DNA of 64,000 nt from Deinandra increscens subsp. villosa. Its lineage: Eukaryota > Streptophyta > Magnoliopsida > Asterales > Asteraceae. The translations under genes were made by a program, and so were the position numbers. Where the stretch lies: assembly GCA_039602395.1 (NCBI GenBank), contig JBCNJP010000017.1:13232315-13296314 (forward strand), given 5' to 3'. The notes beneath the pieces were generated by a model. The model saw nothing but the letters and a program-made list of their open reading frames with translations. It had not been told where the DNA came from and searched no databases. Below, piece after piece: positions 48,065 through 60,129 of this stretch; the first letter of the stretch is position 1, and every line of letters begins with the position of its first letter.

Positions 48065-49364
48065 TTCTATGATCATGACATGAATGGATCGATTGAGTTT
48101 AAATAAAGGCTTTAACCTGATTAGGGGTTTTCGATTGCTTAAAGGATCTCTTGAACTTTTATGTGCCTAATAAACGTGATGCTAGTTACTTTAAGTTCTA
48201 CTCATGTGAGCCATTTATCTTCTAAAATTTATGTTCAATTTAATGAAAATGAGATCATAGTGGTACTAACTAGCTTCAAAATGTTGGAGTAAAGCATCTC
48301 ACATTTTTTAATCTAATTCATGTGCCTTAAGGTTTATGTCAATGATATTTGTATTTATTTGTTATCAATATTTTCAATTTCTTAACTTTGTCGATATATG
48401 TTTTAATGTAGTTATTATCTTTATGAATTTATTGCCATTGAATTTAGTAATATATTATACGTCTCTTAAACTATTCAAGTTTAGTAAAAAGTCACGTGAG
48501 ACTAGGATGTTTTTCACTTTTGAAGGTTATTAGATACAAATTCGGTAAATATCTATGTGGACTACACTCATGATCTGGTATGAAAATAGACCATCTAATA
48601 CTAATCCCTATCCATTGGACATTAACATTAACATCGGCTGTCATAAACATACAAGAAGAACTCACAACCCACGACAACAAACGGATCCGTTATCAACGTG
48701 GGTCCATTATAAACATAATGAGGACTTGTTTTCATCTTAAAAATTAAGAAACACTACAATCTAAAGCATGCATCTATCATTTCCTTAATACACAAAAAAT
48801 ATCATGTCTATCATTTCCTCTCACACATAAAAAAATCATGTTAAAAAGATGAACGAAGCCCGAACAACATCATGTGAAAACTAAGTGGACTATGCAAACA
48901 ATATCATGTAAAAAATAAATGGATAAGTTTATTTTTAAATTAACGGTATAATTTTAATATTTAAAATGGTAAAAGAGATGTTTATTAATATTTAGATATT
49001 TTACATAAAACAAACATCTTTAATGATTCAGATTTTAGATATTTGAACCATTTCTTAACATTCAGAAGTGGTATTCAGATTCAGACATAAACATCTTACA
49101 AAAAAACAAATAGGGCCTTAATATTTAAAATTAAATATTTTGATTTTTAACCTTTTCTTCTAAAAGTGAATTAATTTTTCGGTTTTGAACAATTTTATCA
49201 ACTCTTTATTTTAAACAATTTTATTTTATTAGTTTAACTACTCACTTTCTAATACTTTTCACCCACTCTTTCTAATATCGAGTTAAATATATAAACCTAA
49301 GTTTATCAATTGGAAATTGGAAATAAGAAATAAAGAAACAAAAACAACAATAAATACAATAATT
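48065..49364. other. AT-rich intergenic sequence
   Basis: No gene, RNA gene or clear element found between the Copia and the first SINE. Confidence 0.4.
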
Positions 49365-49597
49365 GTGTATGATTCACAACCCAAGTGGTTGAGGTAAGAC
49401 ATGTAAAAAATCAAAAATGGGGAGCTCTTGGATTCAGGTCCAACCTATCACAAAAAATAGGGGTTTCAGGTTGGGCCATGGAGTCTTCTCACCTATGGTG
49501 GGTTGAGAGTGATCTTCAAGTCTTGTCCTCGAGAAATGGAGATGATCAAATGGGTCAGTGACCCGTCAGTGACCAGATTTGCCGTTAAAAAACGGAG
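49365..49597 (+). mobile_element. tRNA-derived SINE, copy 1
   Basis: The head has an A-box-like ccaagtggttgagg and a B-box-like ggattcaggtcc at pol III spacing. The body is 233 bp. The element is flanked by a 9-bp duplication acaataatt (49356-49364 and 49598-49606). It shares its sequence plan with the interrupted copy at 50171-56680. Confidence 0.72.
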
Positions 49598-49655
49598 ACA
49601 ATAATTACAACAATGTTTTATTTGAGTTGGAGTATTAATTGTTAAAACTGATATA

Positions 49656-50072
49656 GAGCATTCACAATTACTTCTCCATCTTTATCTCTATCTCTAAATA
49701 TTATATTTCTAAATATTATAGTTTATTGTATTATTCATGTCCATTTGTATCTCTAAAATATAGAGTGGTGAATGTATGTATAAATATTTTAGAGTGTTTA
49801 GGCCAAACATAATACGCACACCACACATCGCGACTTGCCTACGTGGACAGCGGTAGTACACCGCCGCACTCATCTCATCTTTTCTCCTCTCTATCTCACT
49901 CCAACGATACACTCTCTCTTACTTTTTTTCATTTGACTATATTAGAAAAGTGAATGATTGTGTGGGGTGAGTGTAAAGAGGTAAAATATGAAAGTGAAAA
50001 GTGATGAGGTGACGTTAAGGTGACAAAAAATGTGTGGGTTAAAATATTATGGTGGAGATATTACGAATAGCC
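49656..50072. mobile_element. Possible MITE between the two SINEs
   Basis: Imperfect inverted ends (gagcattcacaattacttct against the complement of ggagatattacgaatagcct). The target duplication is not clear. Confidence 0.35.
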
Positions 50073-50870
50073 TTAGAAAAGAGAAAACAAAAAATAATAA
50101 AATAATTGTTTGTGAGTGAAATAGAGATGAAGATGTGGAATGTGATATGATAGGTTAAATAAGATCTAAAAGGCAATGATCCCCGGCCCAAGTGATTGAC
50201 AATTTGAGATAAGACACCCAAAGACATTAAAATGGAGAGACATTGGGTTCAAGTCCTACCTATGAGAGACAATAGGGGTTCAAGGTTGAGCCAAATGGTT
50301 TTCTTATCCACGGTGAGTTTCCTCTTGAGGATGTGGTTTCACTACTAGAAAAAGGGCCTTTCTTGACACGCGAACGATGACGCGCGGTGATTAATGACGC
50401 GCAAAAACGCTTGTCATAAAAAAACTGTCAAGAAATGTAAAATCCTAAGGGTAGATGACGCGTATTTTTGCGTGTCATAAATATCTGTCATAAATAAATA
50501 AATAAAAAAAACACGGAGTACACATAAAAATTACCCTTCATCTTTAACTGTCCTCTTTTATTTTTTCATTTCCCGCTTAAATTTTAACCAAAATATTCAC
50601 ATCCCTTAAAAAGTTCCCCACGCTTAAAAGTTCCCAAAATTTCCCTCCGCTTCGTTCCTAAAAATTCCCTCTTCCCTTCAATCGGAGCTGCAGTCACGTC
50701 TCTCCTCCCTTAAACACGATCTCTCTTCCCTTCGTTCCTTCGTTCAATCGGAGCTACAGTCACGTCTCTGTACGGCCGATTACAAGCCCTAAGCCCCTAA
50801 GTCATCTCCGGCTTCAGCCCTAATTACAAGCCCTAAGTCCGCTCAGCCGATTCTCCAAAATCAGCGATCC

Positions 50871-51015
50871 ATGGAGCGATACTTGGATGTATCCGGCAAC
50901 CAGGGCGGCGACGTGGCTCTAAATCCCCAAATTGAAGATAATTTCTCCAAGGTTAAGCAAACCCTAAGAGAAACAGGCGCGCTGCTCATAAAAAAACCAT
51001 TCACTAACATCACAG
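50871..51015 (+). pseudogene. Unrecognised exon-like ORF inside the CACTA element
   Basis: From an ATG the frame reads MERYLDVSGNQGGDVALNPQ and EDNFSKVKQTLRETGALLIK, up to a canonical donor (acag|gtaagt, GT at 51016-51017). It follows a CT-rich UTR-like stretch (50640-50870). It looks like a captured first exon of a second host gene, but I do not recognise the protein securely. Confidence 0.45.
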
Positions 51016-53283
51016 GTAAGTCTCTCTCTAGTCTCTATTCTATTCACCTACGGTTGCTCATATCTATATCTATACTTGCTGATTCACTGCTTAATTTAGG
51101 GTTTCTCAATCACCTCGAACTCACCTTACTCATATATGTACTTATCGTTCATTTAGGGTTTCACAATCTGGTGGTTCTTGATCCTGTATGCACACAGAAT
51201 CACACTTGTCCCTTTTGGTTTACTTTATCATAAACTAACATAAGCTTCCATAGTTCCATTTTCAGCTTGATTAAATCTCCTTGTGTGATTTTGATTGCAG
51301 GATATAAGAATTGTCTGCTATGTGGATGCTTGGTTTATTTCAGTTTATTCAAAATAGGAGTTGTATATGTAATTACATCAGCAATCTGTATGAGGTATTC
51401 TAACTTTTTCCATCAATCCTATCTGAACATTCTGTTAGCATTTATTAAGGCGCCTTAAGTGTGGAGTCATATATGGAATCCGATGTTGATGGGTTTGGAA
51501 TGGTAGAAACGTGAACTGAAACTTCTCTAGTTCTATTAAAGACAATAAATAATGTTGAACTCATTCTTATGATAGATGAAAGTGGGTCTAACTAGAAGTG
51601 ATTGTAGAATGTTATGAGTAAGTGCACACCACATGTTTGTAGAAATGGTTAATTTAATGTATGATTGATAAACGGGATAGTTGCATTATAGTGGTTAATG
51701 TGGTGAAAGTGTAATGCTTTATCATGAATGAACCTAAAAGTTGGTTGTGTGTTAATCCTTTTTGATGCTATGTTTATGGCCAGTTGAGTCCCAGATCATT
51801 ATGGAATGAGAAATATGATGGTTGTTATGTAAAAATAGAGTTTTATGATGTTATTTTTAAGTTTTAAACATCAAATTTTATTTGTTTTTAATATGTACTA
51901 GTGCAAGTTGTATGTCAATAAACTCAACACTATACTAGTGCAGGTCAGCTGTTGTGGTTTTTAAACTATCACCTTTTATTTCTCGGATGGTAGGTGGTCT
52001 AGTTTCATTCCTGAACTCGGTACAACAACAAAAAACAAATGAAACAATTTCTGCCAAGAGGTGTTTGATTTCTCAAGAAGTGTATGTATGTTATTTAGAC
52101 ATGGTTAAGAACAAAGGATTATTGCCTTCTGGTCCTTCAAAAACTGTGATCTGTTTTTTAATATTTTCTTTTGGTATTTTTCTCCCTTTAATAATCTGTC
52201 CATTTCTTGTTGCAAATAAGCCATGATATTAAACCTGCAAGCCATGTGTTGGACTGAATATATCAGTAAATGGGAGTACATGATATTGAACCTGCAAGCC
52301 ATGTCTTTAACCACGCATCCTGCTGTTGCTGCACCACTGGGTCAAGGGCGAGGGCCACTGTGGAAGGTATATACTTCTCTTAAATCCATAAGATTGAAAA
52401 TAGATTTTTAAATCTCTTATATCTAAATGCAGCCAACATCTGAACCTAGTGGCCATCATCATAACAATGGTCAGTTAACGTACCAGATAACATATCAACA
52501 TCTGAACCCAAAACGGGCTAGGTCAGGGTGCAAAGGCTTTTTGGCCATTTACTATAATTTTGCTTACTAAAACATTTTAATTACAGTATTGGTTTAATTC
52601 CTTTGAACAAAATGATATAAGGAGGTTGTATGCATTATAATTGGGACATGTTTAACTTGTTCAGTCGATCCCTGCCCCTGTTAGTCACATTTTTATTGTG
52701 TTTTTTTGCATGAATATCAAAATACTTTTTCTGTACACCTGAGTTATTAAAAGATGGTTCTATGCACTATTTGTTTTGTTCTGTAATCAGCAAATTAAAT
52801 ATGTGCTTCAAGTGTGGTAACGTAGCTGCCATTCTACTAATTAAGTGGGTAAAAATTGCGACCTCTACTAATTAAGCTTTAAATATGTGCTTCAGGTGTG
52901 GTAACGTAGCTGCTATTCTTGAGCTAGATGAGTAGTAGATTATAAGCAGTTTCGAGTATTTAAAGCAGCTCCACATGTTTGTTAATAACATCCATTCCTG
53001 CGCTATGAATTGCAACTTGGATGTGGCTGTTTTTAGGCTGATTTCATTAGGGTGATGAGCCAATTGACCAAATTTTCATTTCAGATGGTTTTGAGTGAAC
53101 TTGTATTCATAATCTTCATGGCATTTGCTAAATTTTAGTTTTTGTCATGGAAGTTTTGTTCTTGTTGGTTTCACGCTTCGTGCTTTAAATTTAGTCTTGA
53201 TCACAATCAACCCCTTTATGAAGATAAATTGTTAGTAATTGAGCATGTTTGATTTCAGAAACTAAAATTTTATTTCGTCTCAG

Positions 53284-53727
53284 TTCTCGAAATGGATTGG
53301 AGCAAACGCCCTGGAAATGTAGAACCTCTAAACAGAGTTAATGCTTTTAGGGAACAACAGGTTTTAGACTACAATAGTTTTGTTGTTATTCATGGAGCAG
53401 GTCAGTTAAGTAGTATGTTTGCTAGTTACTGATTCTATGTGAATTATGTTTTGGGTTTTCAATTCGCGTTCGTGTGTCTCAGGCCCTTTTGGTTACTTTC
53501 AAGCTAGCAATTCAGGTGTCCATAGAAGAGGATTGAATCAGCCTTTTGTGAAAGCTGGGTTTGTTGCTACTCGAATTTCGGTAAGCTCTACTGTGATTGA
53601 AACTTGATCTTCATTGACTTTATATTATCTTCTCTTATATGTGTTACTTGTTTTGTTATCTCTGTTGGTTCTCAATTTTATTAGGTGACTTCTCTCAATC
53701 TAGAAATAGTTAGAGCACTTGCAAGAG
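53284..53727 (+). pseudogene. IPK: Captured exons of isopentenyl phosphate kinase
   Basis: Three exons with AG/GT borders, 53284-53400, 53483-53580 and 53685-53727, join in phase. They encode EMDWSKRPGNVEPLNRVN, then NSFVVIHGAGPFGYFQASNS with GVHRRGLNQPFVKAGFVATR, then VTSLNLEIVRALAR. This matches the nucleotide-binding N-terminal region of plant IPK, the amino-acid-kinase-fold enzyme that phosphorylates isopentenyl phosphate to IPP. The Gly-rich loop normally reads HGAGSFGH, and here has Pro and Tyr at two positions. The start and the C-terminal two thirds are absent, so no active enzyme can result. Confidence 0.85.
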
Positions 53728-54253
53728 GTAGAATTGTCAGGATGCATATAAAAACCTTTATGAACTTGTATAAATTGTTTATAAAATATTTTTCCTAACA
53801 GCTGCTGTTGTTTTTCCTTCCTGCTGCTGCAAGTTTTTCCTAACAGCTGCTGCTGTTTTTCCTTTCCTACTTTTAACCATCCTTTTTCCTTCTTGTCGAT
53901 GGGCTTGATAATGCAAGTATTGAGATGGAAGATGCTAAGGTTTCATGTAGCATTGCATTAATGTAAATTAATGTTAACTTTGTAATGTTTGCTTTATATA
54001 TGAAATTAATTTATTATTTTGCTATAAGTGTATTTTATTTTGATTAAAAAGTTAATTGTCAATAATGTGGAAATTAGTGAATCTACAAAAATATTTTTTT
54101 TTTAATTTTTTTTGTAAATTCATGACGCGCAAAAATGCGTGTCATAAGCAGATTATGACGGGGCCTTCCTTGACACGTTTTTTATGACACGCATTGCGCG
54201 TCATAAAATGCGTGTCATCGTTTACGCGTCAAGAACCTTCTTGACCCTGCCTT

Positions 54254-56501
54254 TGTGACACCCGAGAATTTCAAGGTTAACTTCCGTTAGACAAACCCGT
54301 TAGTTACGTTATAAGTAGCTAATGCATAACTAGGCCGAATACGTCCACGACCTTTGGTTGATCACCGAACCTGTCCATATGTGTTGAATGCTCATCATTG
54401 ATTGTCTTTATGTGCAATGTGATTCAAATACATGATTTATTATTGTGAATAGCATGATTAGTCGTAAATACTTGATTATGTGAAAATTGCCTAAATTTGG
54501 TAGTCAGCGAAACTACCGAGCGAAACTACAGATTCGCCCGGTAGCAAGCTAGACTGTGCAATGTACCCGAGAACAGAGCCAGTTTCGCCAGCCAGCGAAA
54601 CTGCCAGCGAAACTAGCCTCTGTTATAAATAAACTTAATGAACCCTAGTAGCCTCATTTGCCTCATTTCTCACTAAACACACACCACTTCTTCACCTGCT
54701 GCTCTCTCGAGATTTCTGGCCATCTAAGGAGATCATCAGGAGAATCATCATCTCATCTCACTCATTCGATCCTTGATCAAACCGTGAGTCTCGAAAACCA
54801 TTTACATGCACCTTTATGTGTTTTCTTTAAAAAGCATGATCAAACCTTCATGAAAACTTGTATACTTCTGAGATAATACTTAGGAATGCTAGATCTGTGA
54901 TAAAGTCTCCAACTTTGCGTATGAAATCCAACCATGATAGAGATTTATGCCATTTTAGTCATTTTAGGGTTTTATATGTGTTCTTGGTGATTTGATGACA
55001 AAATGCATGTTAAACGTGTTAAAGTTGCTTGATTTATGTTAGTAAATGCCCATGGATGCTAAATAATGAATTGCATGTATGATCAGAAGCTGTTAGGTTG
55101 ATTTTTAGGCAAATCCGTATGTTTTTCACGACCAGCGAAACTGTTGTTCTCTGGGCGAAACTAAGTAGCGAAATTGTGTATCCTTCCAGCGACACTGACC
55201 AGCGAAACTATAGTGTCGCCGGGAACCTGACCAGACCAGCTCGAGCGAAACTATCGAGCGAAATACCTGAACGAAAGTTCAAACCAGTTTCCCTGCGAAA
55301 CTAGGCTAGCGAAACTGCGTCAGCAGTTTCGGGCGAAACTAGCCTAGCGAAACTGTGTTACCGGGCATTGCCTAGCGAAAGTGCTGCCCGTGCACCTAGC
55401 GAAACTGCCTAGCGAAACTATGCTAGCGAAACTAAGACCTGACCTAAAAACCAAACTTGTGAAATTTGCTTAAGTGTTATGCCATGACTTACATGATTAT
55501 GCCATGATGAAACATGTTTGATATCTGATTTATATAAACCCTTGTTATGATCAACCATTGGTGCCGTGTGTCGTTATGTCGAGTCGTAAACTCTTTTGGG
55601 ATTTCAGATGAATCCGGAACCAACTATCACAACTCTTAAGCTCTTTTGGGATTTCAGATGAAATCCAGAATAAACATTTTAATATAACTAGTGTAGGTTA
55701 AAGTCGAAACCAAATGATATCACATGATTTCTAAGGATGCTTTAGAACTTAAAGACCTCAACTTAGTACTGATGATCTGGAAAGCGAGGGGATGTTGGGT
55801 AGATCTACTGAGGGTTTGACAAACCCTGCTCCGCGGTACACAAATGTGTAGCCAACCGGCCGGGGGCCGAACGGAGTGCAATATCAGCCTGTTCTTAGTT
55901 GTGGGCATTCCCAAATGGGACACAACTGGAGGCACAAACCAACGGCAAATGCCGTACACTGTTACGTCAGCTTTCAGCCCTAGTACGACTTCCTTAGTGC
56001 ATGGAAACCGGATTAGCTACCCGCGATATCGGTTGACTGCTTTAACTTTTACATAACTAGTGCATATTCAGTAAACAAACCCTTGGCAATGTTTTTGCAA
56101 AACCATACTACTTATATATGTTGATACATACGATTATTGAGACTGGGCCAATGCATGTCATGCCCACCGTGAACTCACCAACCGTTAGGTTGACACTTGT
56201 GTGGTTTTCACTTTTGCAGATCGTTGAAGAGTATCCGCTGAAGGTTGGCATGGCACGCGAAGACTTTCATTTTCATAAAACTAAATTTGGGAATTTGAAG
56301 TTGAACAATGATTTGTAAAGCACGTGGCTAGTGCTAAGATACTGATGTTTTAAATTCCGCTGCGTATGAATAACTGTTTTGTTTATGAACCTTGGACTTT
56401 ACTCTGATTCATTTAGTATTTGTAACAAATGGTTGTGGTCCTGGTCTAGTCGCGCCCCTTAACGGTGTAAACTCCGTTAGTGGTTATTTGGGGGTGTGAC
56501 A
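54254..56501. mobile_element. Solo LTR (2.25 kb) nested in the CACTA element
   Basis: Begins TGTGACACCCGAGAA, ends GGGGGTGTGACA, and is flanked by the 5-bp duplication gcctt (54249-54253 and 56502-56506). A TATA-like gttataaataaa at about 54622 is followed by UTR-like sequence. No primer-binding site, gag or pol lies inside, so it is best read as a solo LTR left by LTR-LTR recombination. A short-motif cluster is described separately. Confidence 0.82.
54500..55440. repeat. Dispersed GCGAAACT motif cluster
   Basis: I count about 15 exact GCGAAACT copies plus several one-base variants and inverse forms, in two groups (54500-54620 and 55125-55440). The usual contexts are tagcgaaact and cagcgaaact. 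Spacing is irregular, from about 10 to 50 bases, so it is neither a simple tandem repeat nor a CRISPR-like array. Confidence 0.8.
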
Positions 56502-56689
56502 GCCTTCCTTGACGCTTTTTTGCGCGTCATCAAGGCCCTTTCTTGACGCGCAAAAAGCGTCAAGAAAGACATTTTTTGTAGTAGTGTTTTTGGGTTTCTA
56601 CTCGGGGAATGGAGATGATCGAATGGGCCAATTACCCATAAGTGATCTAAATTTGCCTTTCAAAAAATAAATAAAATAAAATCTAAAGT

Positions 56690-57227
56690 TTTGTTAAAGT
56701 ATAAAATCTAATTGAATTATAGAAATGAAGGTGGATAATTTATTATGAATACTCTATGTTAATAGATATTACTCAAATTTATAAAGAACATATAATAGAA
56801 CGACATGATACAAGACCCAAACGTGACATATTTTTAGACGGGTCTAACAAAATACTAAGGTGTGGTTTGTTTTTTAAGAGGTAAATGTTTACAGTCTACG
56901 GACCACATTTGTAGACATCTGTAGAAGAAGAGGTAGACCAAACCTCTGTAGTTTGTAAGAAAAGACTGTTTTTTTTTTAAAGTCTGCTGACTGCTAAAAT
57001 AAACTGAAATTTAAATAAATCGTTTTTCAAACTTATAGATAACTACCATTTAAACTTTTTGATTTTCTTCTGTATATTTTAACCAATGACTTTTTTAAAT
57101 GACAAAAATATTTTATAAAAACTGGTCAAAAAACGTCTTTTAAGAAAAACTATTTAAAAATATTTTTTTAAATAACTGTTCAAATAACTGTTTAAAAAGC
57201 ATTTTTAGAAATTGTAAAAAACTTTTG

Positions 57228-57270
<43 letters not shown>

Positions 57271-59144
57271 TAACAGTTTAAAAAACATTAATTACAAAGA
57301 AACGTTTTAAAAAAAACATTTTGAAAAACGTTTAAAAAAAACTATTTACAAAGGTTTAAAAAAATATTTAAAAACCGTTTTAAAAAAAAGTGTTTACAAA
57401 GCGTTTTTTTAATTGTTATAAACGTTTTTTTTAATCTGTATAAAATGTTTAATTTAATAAAAAACGTCTTTATAAAGAAACTTTTTAAAACATTTAAAAG
57501 TATTTTTTTAAAGAGAATGCTAGAAGATGTTAGAAGTAATGGGTCACATCTGCATCAAGAAGAGCGTACACGTAAATTTTTTAATGAAACATTTTTAAGA
57601 AAAACAGTCTGACAAATCTAAATGTCTGCGCATAATCTGCATGACGCAGACATAACATAAGAAGAAAGAAATAACTTTAAAGAAAAAATAAACATCAAAC
57701 ATGAATAAGTTACCTAACACTAGATGATTACATGAATAAGTTTATGGGTTGAGTTAAAGTTAAAAGTATTACCCATCAACCTAAAAATCCATCAGAGTGT
57801 CAACACGTCAACCGAGACGATTCACGCCGAATGACTCCCCACCCTTGGAACCCTTTCAAGTAAACTACTTGTTTATGACTAATAGGTAGGTACGTGCCAG
57901 CCCAGCTGGCTATTTAAAAATATGATTTTTTTTTTTTTTTCCAAATGGAGACTTGTACCAATGTATTATTTCAGGTATAATTTTACTAAATTAAGTGGTA
58001 GGGCCAGGTGTGACACTCTGACTCAATTTAAAAATCAAATAATATCTATAATATTATAATATCATAATATGTTTTCAAAATATTTAGATAGTATGTAAAA
58101 TTTAGGGTATGTTTGGGATTAGTTATTTAAGGGGATCGGATAAATGTTTATATTAAAAGTACTTATTGGCTTATGGTTTTTTAATTTTTTTTTATAAAAG
58201 TGTTTAGATTAGCTTATTTGATAGGAAAAATAAATGAGTTGTTTTGTTTGGTTTATCTAATTAAATTGATTAAAATGGGTTGAATGTGTATAAGGATAGG
58301 TGATTACAAAGTTAAAATAAAGATATTATAGTAATTGAGCACTCAAAAAGTTATAAACAGTTTTCACTTAGCCATGGTATAGTTGGTTATGAATGTTGAC
58401 TTGTTAACTTATACCATAAGCTAAGAGTTATAAGCGTCGATGACGTGTTCGAACGATCAAAACATCTTACAATATTATTATTTTGTTACCTTAAACTTGT
58501 GAGTTGAACCTGTAAAAACAACCTCTTACAGGATAAAGTTGAAGCAATCAAACTGCTCCACGTACACTTGTAGTTATATCTTTTATTATTAATCACAAAA
58601 ATATATCATTTAGACCAGCAAAGAAACCAAGCAAGTACCTATTATCAACATCCAGGTATGATTCTTGTAATTTGAAGGTCACCATTACATTTATTTAAAT
58701 ATCTTACAAGTCATCTTTAGCTTGATCTAAACAAACATATTCTTCTTCCTCTTTTTTCTTCTATTCACTCACTTTACAAATTACACATCAAGTAGCACTA
58801 ATTGGTCTTCCAATTAGTTACTAGCTAGCGACAAAGGGCGAACTCATCAAATCACAAGGCCCCGTGTATACCACACGGGATCTAGGATTTGAGGCCACTT
58901 GGGGCCAATGTATGTATCTTTACTTTACATTTCTACAAAAGACCGTTTTTCATGACTTAATGACACCAGCAACCTTACGGTTGCTCCAAGGTTCGCCCCT
59001 TAGATTATACTAACTAGCTAGCTAGTGATATCATATGTAAATAGGGATATACACATAATCATATATTCATATATTCATATATTCATATGTAGATTTTCTT
59101 CAAATACTATCGATTTACCTGTTTCGAAAACCGATTTTGATCGA
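56690..59144. other. AT-rich intergenic DNA with (AT)18 microsatellite
   Basis: No coding sequence seen. (AT)18 lies at 57231-57266. 56980-57520 is low-complexity A/T sequence with recurring aaaacgttt. 58100-58450 begins like a hAT MITE (gggtatgtttgggatta). Four catatatt units lie at about 59062-59092. Confidence 0.4.
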
Positions 59145-60014
59145 TTAGTTAAACCTCCCCAAGCTCAAAGCAGCTTTGACATCAAGCCGCCATGCATAGC
59201 CACCGGAATCCATCTTCCAGACGTCACACGGCACCGTCATCACCTGCATCTTTTTCTCCGATGATAATCGGAACACCACTCTCACTCTGCATGAAAAAGC
59301 TGGCCAGTATTCAAACGCGGATTTTTCCAATTTTACCCCTAGCCACACCAACACCTCCGGCAGCGGAGCTCCGCCTACACGATTCGGATCCACCATCCTC
59401 CGGTACGCGTGATTCACCCACTCCACTCTATCGCAACCGTCCGATATGAAACCTGGACAGCTGTCCGTTTCCAGATCCTTCCGTATCTTATCGTCCGTAC
59501 GATTTCCTAACAGACTCCCATCCTCACACGTTGTTCCTGTAACTGATTCCATCGTGATCCACGACTCAACAAACTCACCGCGCGTCACCGTCACCGCCAG
59601 ATCTACGTCATGCAGACCGGCCGACGGCGGAGCCGGAGTTATCAGTTTTCCGACGATACGATTAATCCTGCTACTTCCAGAACCAGAAACGTCAAAACTT
59701 ATCCACTCCGGTACTCTCCGCACCGGATCCGTCACGAAAAACTCACCGGCGTTCGAATTAACCTCGAGCATCTCCAGATTCTTCAAATTACACGCTTCCG
59801 CCATCTTCTTCTTCTTCTTAATTCGAACATACTTCCTCTTCACTCTCGCCTCCTTCAACGGCACCGTACAGATCGAGCTCTCCACCGCCACCGCCGTCAC
59901 CGGCCTCGGAGCGATCGGCCGGAATCTCAACATGATCTGACTCATCGTCATCTTCTCCTCCGGATCTCGCCGGATCACGCATCCATTTTCAACGCGCCTC
60001 TTTCCCCCGGCCAT
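59145..60014 (-). CDS. DUF7950 domain protein
   Basis: A single-exon gene of 289 residues, ATG at 60014. Residues 55-70 are strongly basic (ARVKRKYVRIKKKKK), a possible nuclear signal. The conserved DUF7950 region occupies about residues 185-287: PGFISDGCDRVEWVNHAYRR, FSCRVRVVF, PCDVWKMDSGGYAWRLDVKA and AALSLGR. The family is plant-specific and its biochemical role is not established as far as I know. The frame is clean and GC-rich against an AT-rich background, which supports a functional gene. A GA-rich 5' UTR (CT-rich on the gene strand) lies at about 60015-60115. Confidence 0.88.
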   Translation of the reverse strand: MAGGKRRVENGCVIRRDPEEKMTMSQIMLRFRPIAPRPVTAVAVESSICTVPLKEARVKRKYVRIKKKKKMAEACNLKNLEMLEVNSNAGEFFVTDPVRRVPEWISFDVSGSGSSRINRIVGKLITPAPPSAGLHDVDLAVTVTRGEFVESWITMESVTGTTCEDGSLLGNRTDDKIRKDLETDSCPGFISDGCDRVEWVNHAYRRMVDPNRVGGAPLPEVLVWLGVKLEKSAFEYWPAFSCRVRVVFRLSSEKKMQVMTVPCDVWKMDSGGYAWRLDVKAALSLGRFN

Positions 60015-60129
60015 ACCTACTCCACTTTCTCTCTCTAAAACTTACCGGAGCTAAACGGAGCCGATGATAATAATCATTTTGGTTTAGATTTTGGAGTTGA
60101 GAGAGAGAGAGAGGTGATAAGAAAAATGG

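Larger units (their letters stand above)
50340..56586. mobile_element. Non-autonomous CACTA (En/Spm) element with captured exons
   Basis: Termini CACTACTAGAAAAAGGGCC and (complement) CACTACTACAAAAAATGTC are flanked by the 3-bp duplication ttt (50337-50339 and 56587-56589). Subterminal repeats containing gacgcgcaaaaa and cgtcaagaaa in both orientations occur at both ends and again at 54120-54240. No transposase is seen. Inside are isopentenyl phosphate kinase exons and a nested solo LTR. Without the LTR the element would be about 4 kb. Confidence 0.92.
50171..56680 (+). mobile_element. tRNA-derived SINE, copy 2, split by a CACTA element
   Basis: The parts are 50171-50339 and 56590-56680. The head has cggcccaagtgattga and a strong B box gggttcaagtcc. 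The tail is A-rich (aaaaaataaataaaataaaa) with flanking atctaaa (50164-50170 and 56681-56687). The sequence aligns with SINE copy 1 across the CACTA junction. Confidence 0.7.

Noticed and set aside
49380..49450. tRNA gene
   Set aside because: Box A and B-like motifs are present, but no cloverleaf or 3' acceptor end can be formed. It is the head of a SINE.
54500..55440. CRISPR-like or satellite reading of the GCGAAACT cluster
   Set aside because: The motif is 8 bp with irregular spacing, variable neighbours and inverse copies, inside a eukaryotic LTR.
55720..56056. Overlapping ORFs in the solo LTR
   Set aside because: Both strands are open by chance. There is no domain, and the region is LTR by its borders.
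59446..60038. Plus-strand ORFs over the DUF7950 gene
   Set aside because: They are antisense shadows of a GC-rich single-exon gene.
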